Below are positions 57,472 through 64,000 of a stretch of 64,000 bases of DNA, piece after piece. The position numbers and the translations under genes were made by a program. The notes beneath the pieces are model-generated. The model had not been told where the DNA came from. It saw only the letters and a program-made list of their open reading frames with translations, and made no database searches. Each line of letters begins with the position of its first letter. Within the stretch, counting starts at the first letter, position 1. This stretch comes from Nocardia macrotermitis (GTDB lineage: Bacteria; Actinomycetota; Actinomycetes; Mycobacteriales; Mycobacteriaceae), in assembly GCF_009604405.1 (NCBI RefSeq), contig NZ_WEGK01000011.1:124001-188000 (forward strand). The letters run 5' to 3'.

Positions 57472-58979
57472 CGGCGGAACCTCTCGATCACCCGGTCGTA
57501 GTCGAGCCCGTGCCGTCCGGCGAGCTCGAGGGCGTGCAGTTGACCGTCGGCGGGACGGCGCTCGATACGGAACGTGCGTCGCGCGGTGTCATCCTCGGTG
57601 CCCGCGACCATGCTCACCACCGCCGGTGAAATGCGGGACAACTCCTCGAAGAAGGTGACCCACAGGGCGAGCGCGCCCCGCTCGATGATCCGCCCGAGCA
57701 CATCGCCGCCGATCCGCACCGCGTCGGATGTGCTTGTGGAGCTGAAACTTTCGTTCATCACGATGACACTGTCGGCGGTGACGCGATCGAGAGTATCGCG
57801 CATCCGGACGAGCTCACCGAGCAATCTGCCGTCCGGATCCACAGGGTCCTCGGCATGTTCGAAGTGGGTGAAGATCGCGTCCGGCAGCGGCAACCGGGCC
57901 GCGCGCGCCGGAACCGGACAACCCAGGGCCGCGAAGTACACGAGCTGCCCGAACATTCGGGCGAAGGTGGTCTTCCCACCCTGGTTCGGCCCGGTCACCA
58001 GCAGTACCCGCTCGGGGCCGGACAACTGGAAGTCGTTGCACACCAGGGTATTTCCACGCCGCGGCCGCACGGCCAGCGCGATATCGAAGGCGTCACGGGC
58101 GTAGATCTCCGCACCGGGCGCGGCGGTGTCCGGCAGTCGCAGCGGATGCCCCTGGGCGGCCAGACCGCGACCGAAGGTGAGATACACCAGATAGAACTGG
58201 ATTTCGCGTTCGAACCGCACCACCATCGGATCCAGGAAGTCCGGATACTCGGCACAGAACCGCTCCAGCCGCGCGAACGGCCCCGGATGCAACCGCGCGA
58301 CCTCCCGCAGAATCTGCTCCTCGGTCTGATTCATATCGGCCCACTGCGGTTGCGCCCGCGACGCGGACGGCTCGGCGGATCCGAAGCGCGCGAACAGATT
58401 CGCGATCGCGGCACTGTAATCCGTTGCGCCCTCGTCGAATCCGACCTCCACGGTCCGCCCGACGATCCGGACGCTGTAGCGGATCGCATCGAGTTCCCGC
58501 CGCATCTCCCGGACATCGCGCGCCAGCGTGGTGATCGGAGATCCGCGCAGATACTCGGCCAGCAGCGCACGCCACCCGCGCAACCCGCGCGAGTGCAGGG
58601 GCAGCCCGGACAACTCCTCGGACAGCCGGGTCAGGACCAGCAGATAACTCTCGGCGGCATCGAGATGCCACCGCCGTCGCTGATCCGGCTGATGCAGATG
58701 CGCGCCCTGCGCCAACCCGCGCCGGATCGCCCGCATCCCCGCCGCGAATTCGTGGAACGCGGCCCGCACCGGCAACTCGTCGAGATCGGCGAACACCTCG
58801 CGCCGATACCGCACCACATCCGGATCCCGCACCGGCCGCAGATACAGCGGCCCCAGCTCGTATTCCGCATCCCCGCGCAGCACCGCGGCCAGCACCTGAT
58901 CGATGTTCAGATCGGTGAGCGCCACCCGATCCACCTCGACCGCGGCCGCATCCGCCCGGACGATACTGAAATCCCGCAC
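57468..58979 (-). CDS. MutS-core ATPase lacking the mismatch domain (first of pair)
   Basis: 503 residues from the GTG at 58979, which has GGGGAGG 4 bp ahead; the frame is open to 59051. It has Walker A LLVTGPNQGGKTTFARMFGQ, FTHFEHAEDPVDPDGRLLGE, Walker B-like VIVMNESFSSTSTSDAVRIG and VTFFEELSR. The N-terminal region (MRRELDAIRYSVRIVGRTVE, ARLHPGPFARLERFCAEYPD) is core-like, with no DNA mismatch-recognition domain. The N-terminal Asn in NESF instead of the catalytic Asp, conserved in both paralogues, suggests a distinct ATPase cycle. Together with the 55966 product it would form a heterodimer like MutS family dimers. Confidence 0.8.
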   Translation of the reverse strand: MRDFSIVRADAAAVEVDRVALTDLNIDQVLAAVLRGDAEYELGPLYLRPVRDPDVVRYRREVFADLDELPVRAAFHEFAAGMRAIRRGLAQGAHLHQPDQRRRWHLDAAESYLLVLTRLSEELSGLPLHSRGLRGWRALLAEYLRGSPITTLARDVREMRRELDAIRYSVRIVGRTVEVGFDEGATDYSAAIANLFARFGSAEPSASRAQPQWADMNQTEEQILREVARLHPGPFARLERFCAEYPDFLDPMVVRFEREIQFYLVYLTFGRGLAAQGHPLRLPDTAAPGAEIYARDAFDIALAVRPRRGNTLVCNDFQLSGPERVLLVTGPNQGGKTTFARMFGQLVYFAALGCPVPARAARLPLPDAIFTHFEHAEDPVDPDGRLLGELVRMRDTLDRVTADSVIVMNESFSSTSTSDAVRIGGDVLGRIIERGALALWVTFFEELSRISPAVVSMVAGTEDDTARRTFRIERRPADGQLHALELAGRHGLDYDRVIERFRR

Positions 58980-59158
58980 CTCGCCTCCCCACCTGCGATA
59001 TCGGTGAGGCAGCGGTTCGTTTCCCTCGATGGGCCCGCGGCCTCCTCGCATCGAAGGCTAGAAGCATTACTTACCGGTCGTCAAGTAATGAAAAAACGTC
59101 CGCGGCCTGCTGATCCATTCGAGTGGTCGGATGACCGAATCGGGTTTACCCTGCGCGA

Positions 59159-59440
59159 GTGGATCGGCAATGGCACGAAGGCGAATACCTCGGCTGTCTA
59201 TGGGGTGAGCGTCGTCGTTTCGCCTGGGTGATGCGGCGGTACGGGGGATTGGCGCAGGTGGAGGCGGAATCGAGCGCGCTGCGGCGGTATCCGTACGAGC
59301 AGTCCGACGAGCCGTATCGCGGGCTGATCCTGCACGACGAGGCATGGCACTGGGCGATGCTGCGGATCCACGGCGAGGGGTACCCGCAGGAGCATCCGGA
59401 ACTGGTCGAGCCGCCCGCGGAATATCGCGAACTCGATTGA
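59159..59440 (+). CDS. Small hypothetical protein
   Basis: 93 residues from a GTG at 59159. The product is Trp/Glu/Tyr/Arg-rich (WHEGEYLGCLWGERRRFAWV, ALRRYPYEQSDEPYRGLILH, DEAWHWAMLRIHGEGYPQEH) and soluble, with no motif I know. Codon use is like that of neighbouring genes, with GC-rich third positions. It diverges from the MutS-core pair with a gap of 179 bp and ends at a strong terminator. The start is not certain, because no clear ribosome binding site is present. Confidence 0.6.
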   Translation: MDRQWHEGEYLGCLWGERRRFAWVMRRYGGLAQVEAESSALRRYPYEQSDEPYRGLILHDEAWHWAMLRIHGEGYPQEHPELVEPPAEYRELD

Positions 59441-59454
59441 GCGACAAGAAAAAA

Positions 59455-59486
59455 TCCCGGGGCGAGCCGTGCGGCTCACCCCGGGA
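59455..59486 (-). terminator. Strong Rho-independent terminator (minus strand)
   Basis: TCCCGGGG (59455-59462) pairs with CCCCGGGA (59479-59486), with an inner GAGCC/GGCTC stem. The A-run at 59449-59454 reads as a U-tract after the hairpin on the minus strand, so it ends the 59504 gene; it can also stop the small gene at 59440. Confidence 0.85.
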
Positions 59487-59503
59487 CGACGGTTCCGGAG
59501 AAC

Positions 59504-60985
59504 TCAGGTGCTCGCCGGAACCGGCAGCCCCACCCGAGCGGTCACCCACGCCAGCGACGAACTGAACGCCGCCGAGGCGAACTGCCAGGTGTGCCCGCCC
59601 TGAGTGGTGTGGATGGTGCAGTCGATACCGACCTTCTTCCCGGTGGCACACAGCTTTTCGGCCGCACCGACCTCACTGGACGCCTCGAACGCGTCCTGAC
59701 CGCCCTTGCCGATCTGATCCTCGCTCACCTTCGGCATCTTGAAGCCCTTGGGCATACCGTGCTTGCCGTCGCGCTGCGGCGCGGTCAGATCGTCGAACAG
59801 GCCCGCGACCCCGGTGTAGGGGCCGTGCTTGTCCATCACGGTGACCGGGTCGAAATGCTCCCACTGCTCGGTGCTGCCGCCGTACAGCCGCTGGATGGTC
59901 TGCGCCTTGGTGCCCGAATCGGGTCCGGCGTCACCGGCGATGTCGACGAAGGTGTGGAACAGTTCGGGATGCATCACGGTCAGGTCGACCGCGCAGGTGC
60001 CGCCCATGGACCAGCCGATCACCGCCCAGTGCGCCGGATCCGACGAGGCGTTGAACTTCGATTCCACATAGGGGACAACGTCTTTGGTGAGATGGTCCGC
60101 GGCGTTACCGCGCGGCCCGTTGACGCATTCGGTGTCGTTGTTGAAGCTGCCGCTCGAGTCGACGAACACCAGGATCGGGGCCTGACCGTTGTTCGCCGCG
60201 GTGAACTTGTCGATGTCGGGCATGATCTGACCGCTGCGCAGCCAGTCGCCGGGGGTGTTGAATTCGCCGCCGATCATCATCACCACGGGCAGGGACGGCG
60301 CGGTCTTCCCGGCGAACCAGGCCGGGGGCAGATAGACGTACTCGGTGCGGTGATTGAAACCGCTGGCGTCATCCGGGATGTCCACCGGGACGACGACGCC
60401 GGTCTTCGGTTCGGTGCCGCGCATCCCCGCGAGCGCGTCCACGGTGGTCTGATGCGGCAGCGGCCCGGCGGTCAACGCACTCCAAGCCGACTCCACGGTC
60501 GGGTAGTAACCGACCCACTGATTGAGCACCACACCGGTGCTGGCGACCGCGAACGGCAGCGCGAGCACCGCGGCCACGCGCTGCCACCAGCGCGCGCCCG
60601 GCCAGCCGATCACCACGATGACCAGCGCCGCGACCATCGCGCCCACGCAGATCCACAGCAGCACCGGGGCCGGATCCGAGGCCAGGCCCTGATCGTTGGT
60701 GTACAGCCAGGCGCCGATCGCCCCGGCGACACCGAGCACCACCGCGATCGGAATCCGGATCAGCCACCAGCGCCGGGTGAGCCGGACGATCGCGATGAGC
60801 AGCAACACGATCGCGACGATCTCGATGGTCACCGGCAACCATCCGTGCAGCAGTGAGGTCCCGTGATGGAAGTTCATCTCGTAGGGATTGAGCTTCGCCG
60901 ACGGCATCGTCGGAGCGGGCGGCGGCGCCACTCCGGCGGGTGTCGGGGTGGGCGTTGTCGTGACGTCCGTCTGCACAGGAAACAC
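59504..60985 (-). CDS. Membrane-anchored mycolyltransferase-like esterase
   Basis: About 493 residues from a GTG at 60985. The N-terminal 150 residues hold four hydrophobic helices (LPVTIEIVAIVLLLIAIVRL, IRIPIAVVLGVAGAIGAWLY, APVLLWICVGAMVAALVIVV, VAAVLALPFAVASTGVVLNQ). A long exoplasmic alpha/beta hydrolase domain follows with YVYLPPAWFAGKTAPSLPVV, VDSSGSFNNDTECVNGPRGN and the nucleophile elbow VIGWSMGGTCAVDL. The catalytic His is in TTQGGHTWQFASAAF. The fold is of the Ag85/esterase D kind, fixed in the membrane. A role in mycolate or other envelope ester transfer is likely but not proven. Start alternatives exist in the first 27 residues. Confidence 0.83.
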   Translation of the reverse strand: MFPVQTDVTTTPTPTPAGVAPPPAPTMPSAKLNPYEMNFHHGTSLLHGWLPVTIEIVAIVLLLIAIVRLTRRWWLIRIPIAVVLGVAGAIGAWLYTNDQGLASDPAPVLLWICVGAMVAALVIVVIGWPGARWWQRVAAVLALPFAVASTGVVLNQWVGYYPTVESAWSALTAGPLPHQTTVDALAGMRGTEPKTGVVVPVDIPDDASGFNHRTEYVYLPPAWFAGKTAPSLPVVMMIGGEFNTPGDWLRSGQIMPDIDKFTAANNGQAPILVFVDSSGSFNNDTECVNGPRGNAADHLTKDVVPYVESKFNASSDPAHWAVIGWSMGGTCAVDLTVMHPELFHTFVDIAGDAGPDSGTKAQTIQRLYGGSTEQWEHFDPVTVMDKHGPYTGVAGLFDDLTAPQRDGKHGMPKGFKMPKVSEDQIGKGGQDAFEASSEVGAAEKLCATGKKVGIDCTIHTTQGGHTWQFASAAFSSSLAWVTARVGLPVPAST

Positions 60986-61219
60986 GGCCGTAATTCTGGG
61001 GTGTCTACCTCGAGGTTTGCTGTGAGGGGCCTACGAGTGAAGTGAACGGAGCGGACGGAATCTCCGCTTCCACGTACGCCCTGGTGAACGATGCCCTGAT
61101 CACGGGACTGATGAGGGCGGACGGGCACCGCCCCGCAGCGGTCGCGAATTCACGGGCGACACGATGCGGGGCGGAGTGTTTCGAGATGTCTCGAGCCGAA
61201 CCGATCGGGCGGAGCGCGA

Positions 61220-62332
61220 TCAGTCGCCGATGCGGTCACCGGTTTCGGGATGGAACAGGTGCACCGCGCTCGCATCGGTGATGTGCAGCGCGACCGATTC
61301 GGCCAGCGCGGCCGGGGCCCGCTGCGGGGAACGCGCCACGAAGGTGACCGGGCTGCCCTCGAGTCCGGGGATCGGATCGCCGGGAATGCGGGCGTACACG
61401 TACGACTCGCTGCCCAACTCCTCGACCAACTCGACGGTGGCGGTGAATCCCGTTCCGTCGCGGCGCAATTCGAGATGTTCCGGACGGATACCGAGCGTGA
61501 CCGACTCCAGCTTCGCCTCGGCCAGCCGCGTCATGTACGCCCGCGGCAGTTCCACCGTGGTCCCGGCCATGTCGACCCCGCCCGAGGTCAGCGGCACGGT
61601 GCACAGGTTCATCGACGGCGAGCCGATGAATCCGGCGACGAACGCGTTGTCGGGGTGGTCGTAGAGCGTGGCCGGGGTGCTGAACTGCTGCAACTTGCCG
61701 TCGCGCAGCACCGCGACGCGATCGCCCATCGTCATCGCCTCCACCTGATCGTGGGTGACGTAGACGGTGGTGGTGCCGAGCCGGCGTTGCAGCGCCGCGA
61801 TCTGGGTGCGGGTCTGCACGCGCAGTTTGGCGTCCAGGTTGCTCAGCGGCTCGTCCATGCAGAACACCCGGGGCTCGCGCACGATCGCCCGTCCCATCGC
61901 GACGCGCTGTCGTTGCCCGCCGGACAGTTTCGCCGGTTTGCGATCCAGATACGGTGTGAGCCCGAGCAATTCGGCCGCATCTGCCACGCGGCGCTTGCGC
62001 TCGGCCAGCGGCACCTTCATCATCTTCAGCGCGAAACCCATGTTCTCGCCGACGGTCTTGTTCGGATACAGCGCATAGTTCTGGAACACCATGGCGATGT
62101 CGCGGTCCTTGGACGAGACACCGACCATGTCCTGACCGTCGATGCGGATGGTGCCGCCGTCGATCTCCTCGAGTCCGGCGAGCATGCGCAGCGCGGTGGA
62201 CTTACCCGAGCCCGAGGGCCCGACCAGCACGATGAACTCACCGTCGGCGATATCCAGGTCGAGCGAGTCGACCGCGAGCGTCTCGGCGCCCGCGTACACG
62301 CACGAGGCCCGGTCGTATTGAATGGTGGCCAT
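61220..62332 (-). CDS. Sugar ABC transporter ATPase (MsmX/UgpC/SugC type)
   Basis: This 370-residue ATPase has Walker A VGPSGSGKSTALRMLAGLEE, Q-loop VFQNYALYPNKTVGENMGFA, signature LSGGQRQRVAMGRAIVREP, Walker B VFCMDEPLSNLDAKLR, and the H-loop VYVTHDQVEAMTMGDR. A C-terminal OB-type domain (LGIRPEHLELRRDGTGFTAT) is typical of carbohydrate importers. It is downstream of the permease gene by 23 bp and forms one operon with it. The sugar is unknown. Confidence 0.93.
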   Translation of the reverse strand: MATIQYDRASCVYAGAETLAVDSLDLDIADGEFIVLVGPSGSGKSTALRMLAGLEEIDGGTIRIDGQDMVGVSSKDRDIAMVFQNYALYPNKTVGENMGFALKMMKVPLAERKRRVADAAELLGLTPYLDRKPAKLSGGQRQRVAMGRAIVREPRVFCMDEPLSNLDAKLRVQTRTQIAALQRRLGTTTVYVTHDQVEAMTMGDRVAVLRDGKLQQFSTPATLYDHPDNAFVAGFIGSPSMNLCTVPLTSGGVDMAGTTVELPRAYMTRLAEAKLESVTLGIRPEHLELRRDGTGFTATVELVEELGSESYVYARIPGDPIPGLEGSPVTFVARSPQRAPAALAESVALHITDASAVHLFHPETGDRIGD

Positions 62333-62355
62333 TGTCGTTTACCTCACTCGAGCTT

Positions 62356-63228
62356 CTATTTGATGGCGCCGAAGGACAGCCCGCGCACCAGCTTGTTCTG
62401 CGCGAACCACCCGGCCAGGACGACGGGCAGGGCGGCCAGGGTCGCCGCGGCGGACAGCCGGGCCCAGTACAGGCCCTCACCGGTGATGAAGCCGACCAGG
62501 AACACCGGCATCGTCTGGGCCTGCACGGCGGTCAGGTTGACCGCGAAGAAGAATTCGTTCCAGGAGAAGATCACGCAGATCAGCGCGGTGGCGGCGATAC
62601 CGGGGGAGACCAGCGGCAGGATCACCTCGCGCATCGCGGTCCACAGGCTCGCGCCGTCCATACTGGCCGCCTCCAACAACTCGCCCGGGACTTCCAGGAA
62701 GAACGACCGCATCATCCACACCGCGATCGGCAGATTCATTGCCGTGTAGAGGATGACCAGCGTCCAGATGTTGTCCAGCAGGCCGATATCGCCGACGATC
62801 ACGTACAGCGGGATGATCGCGGCCACGATGGGCAGCATCTTGGTGCCGATGAAGAACATCAGCGCGTCGCGGGTGCGGGTGATCGGGCGCAGCGACAGCG
62901 CGAACGCCGCCGGAATGCCCAGTACCAGTACGAGAATCGCGGCGACGATGGTCGCGAACGCGGAGTTCAGCAGCGGTGTGCCGACCCCGCTCGAGAACAC
63001 CGCCGAGAACTGGTCCAACGTCGGGACGAAGAACAGCTTCGGGGTGTTGGTGTAGGCGTCGCCCTCCTGTTTGAACGCCGTGAGCACCATCCACAGCACC
63101 GGGAAGAACATCCCGATCCCCAGTACCCAGGCCAGAATGCCCCAGCCGATACCGGCCCGATTGCGGCGGCGGCGCACCGGAACCTGTTGCGCCGCAGATG
63201 GTGTGGTCGCGGGAGTGATAGTCGTCAT
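62356..63228 (-). CDS. Carbohydrate ABC transporter permease (MalG/SugB type)
   Basis: This 290-residue permease has six helices and the EAA loop ELLEAASMDGASLWTAMREV ILPL (split here), followed by SPGIAATALICVIFSWNEFF. The start at 63228 (MTTITPATTPSAAQQ) is preferred to an upstream ATG. In this transporter class the preceding genes are a MalF/SugA-type permease and a lipoprotein that binds the sugar. Neither is here; the next 98 bp lead to a divergent TnpB gene. The operon therefore looks cut or rearranged at this point. Confidence 0.9.
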   Translation of the reverse strand: MTTITPATTPSAAQQVPVRRRRNRAGIGWGILAWVLGIGMFFPVLWMVLTAFKQEGDAYTNTPKLFFVPTLDQFSAVFSSGVGTPLLNSAFATIVAAILVLVLGIPAAFALSLRPITRTRDALMFFIGTKMLPIVAAIIPLYVIVGDIGLLDNIWTLVILYTAMNLPIAVWMMRSFFLEVPGELLEAASMDGASLWTAMREVILPLVSPGIAATALICVIFSWNEFFFAVNLTAVQAQTMPVFLVGFITGEGLYWARLSAAATLAALPVVLAGWFAQNKLVRGLSFGAIK

Positions 63229-63326
63229 CGGGATTCCGCCTTGCATATGCCGCGACACACTGCGGGAAGGACTCGGCAGCGGTCCTGGTTGTGGTGCATG
63301 ACAACGTCTTTCGATAGTATGTTCGA

Positions 63327-64000
63327 ATGGATGAGGTGGTGCGGTACACGTACCGGTTGCGGCCTGGACGCATCGCCGAGACTGCGTTGCTGGCCGAGTG
63401 GGGCCGCTGTCGCTGGTTGTGGAACGAAGCGGTGCATCAGCAGAAGTCCGGACGGAAGCCGACGTTCGCGCGGTTGGGCAAGATGTTGACCGATGCGCGG
63501 GCGAAATTGCAGTGGTTGCGTGACGGTTCGCAGGTCGCTCAGCAGCAGACGCTTCGCGATTACGCGCAGGCGCTGGACCATTCGTTCACGGTGAAAGGGC
63601 GTGGTCGACCAAAGGCCAAGTCCCGCAAGGGTTCCCTGCCATCGTTGGGGTACACGACGCGCGGGTTCTCCATCCGCGACCGCCGGTTGTGCCTGCCCAA
63701 GGGCATCACGATCCCGGTCGTGTGGTCGCGAGAATTGCCTTCGCCGTCCACGTCTGTCCGTGTCTATCGTGACAGTCTGGGATGCTGGTACGCCTCCTTC
63801 GTGGTGCGTCGAGAGGTCCGGCCCCCTGCGAGCGGTGAAGGTGGAATCGGTATCGACTGGGGTGTGTCCACCACGGCGACAACCACTCACGAGGCGTTCG
63901 ATCTGCCGCATTGGGGGCACCGCAAGCGATGTGCGGCCGAGTTGGCGAGGGCGCAACGCACGATGGCCCGGCGTCACCGAAAGGGCCGACCACAGTCGCG
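63327..64000 (+). CDS. tnpB: IS200/IS605-type TnpB (RNA-guided nuclease), 5' part
   Basis: An open frame runs from the ATG at 63327 to the window edge (224 codons with no stop). It begins MDEVVRYTYRLRPGRIAETA, continues LLAEWGRCRWLWNEAVHQQK, and shows WLRDGSQVAQQQTLRDYAQA and GRGRPKAKSRKG, the normal N-terminal part of TnpB/OrfB. The first RuvC motif is GIGIDWGVSTTAT with the catalytic Asp at about residue 177. The other RuvC residues, the zinc ribbon and the 3' guide-RNA region lie beyond the window. No TnpA gene is visible on the left. TnpB proteins cut DNA guided by RNA from the element end and help transposon retention. Confidence 0.88.
   Translation, partial: MDEVVRYTYRLRPGRIAETALLAEWGRCRWLWNEAVHQQKSGRKPTFARLGKMLTDARAKLQWLRDGSQVAQQQTLRDYAQALDHSFTVKGRGRPKAKSRKGSLPSLGYTTRGFSIRDRRLCLPKGITIPVVWSRELPSPSTSVRVYRDSLGCWYASFVVRREVRPPASGEGGIGIDWGVSTTATTTHEAFDLPHWGHRKRCAAELARAQRTMARRHRKGRPQS

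Noticed and set aside
55966..58979. Classical mismatch-repair mutS
   Set aside because: Both proteins lack the N-terminal mismatch and connector domains and the DExGRGT Walker B; length is about 500 instead of 850 or more.

Overview
The window reads as a piece of a Nocardia-type (mycolic-acid-containing, high-GC Gram-positive) chromosome. The evidence is uniform GC-rich codon use, frequent GTG starts, many 4-bp ATGA/GTGA overlaps, an antigen-85-type mycolyltransferase, an MspA-type porin, and the thrS / HIT / pgsA / patA / pimA / Nudix and pdxS - tesB - pdxT - yebC gene orders known from mycobacteria. No rRNA, tRNA or CRISPR was recognised. Both ends are cut: a thiolase at the left and an IS200/IS605-type TnpB at the right.

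Region by region. 1-6.2 kb: thiolase end, TetR with a large divergent palindrome and a peroxiredoxin-like/SnoaL-like pair, a 140-bp tandem repeat array, a PtpB-like phosphatase, an SDR-like protein and two convergent TetR paralogues. 6.3-12 kb: an export-themed island with a Tat-signal flavoprotein, three small secreted proteins ending in a Cys pair, TatB-like and TatA-like proteins, and a mycolyltransferase, followed by a 16-bp minisatellite. 12.6-21 kb: a third TetR paralogue co-transcribed with an MpaB/Lcp-like (DUF2236) oxygenase, flanked by two PucR-type regulators, then a Baeyer-Villiger-type monooxygenase and a molybdopterin oxidoreductase. 21-32 kb: HpnE-like flavoprotein, archaeal/eukaryotic-style prolyl-tRNA synthetase, a 69-bp repeat array, a LysR/flavin hydroxylase pair, the steroid oxygenase KshA with a coupled small Cys protein, another LysR and a DUF3556 membrane protein.

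32-37 kb: two tandem SulP transporter/beta-carbonic anhydrase fusions. 37-44.5 kb: FhuF-like protein, then the thrS-HIT-pgsA-patA-pimA-Nudix operon for phosphatidylinositol and mannoside synthesis. 44.7-48.3 kb: MspA-like porin and a TetR-controlled DrrAB-type exporter. 48.6-55.4 kb: pyridoxal-phosphate synthase genes pdxS and pdxT with tesB and yebC, separated by a toxin-antitoxin pair, a luciferase-like monooxygenase, a degenerate kinase and an amino-acid permease remnant. 56-59 kb: two overlapping MutS-core ATPases. 59-64 kb: small hypothetical gene, membrane-anchored mycolyltransferase-like esterase, and a sugar ABC transporter that stops at TnpB.

Themes: lipid, steroid and polyisoprenoid oxidation with its own regulators; cell-envelope building and export; and three tandem repeat arrays that each lie between the 3' ends of convergent genes. 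The best candidates for something undescribed are the small-secreted-protein/TatA-TatB island and the paired MutS-core ATPases.
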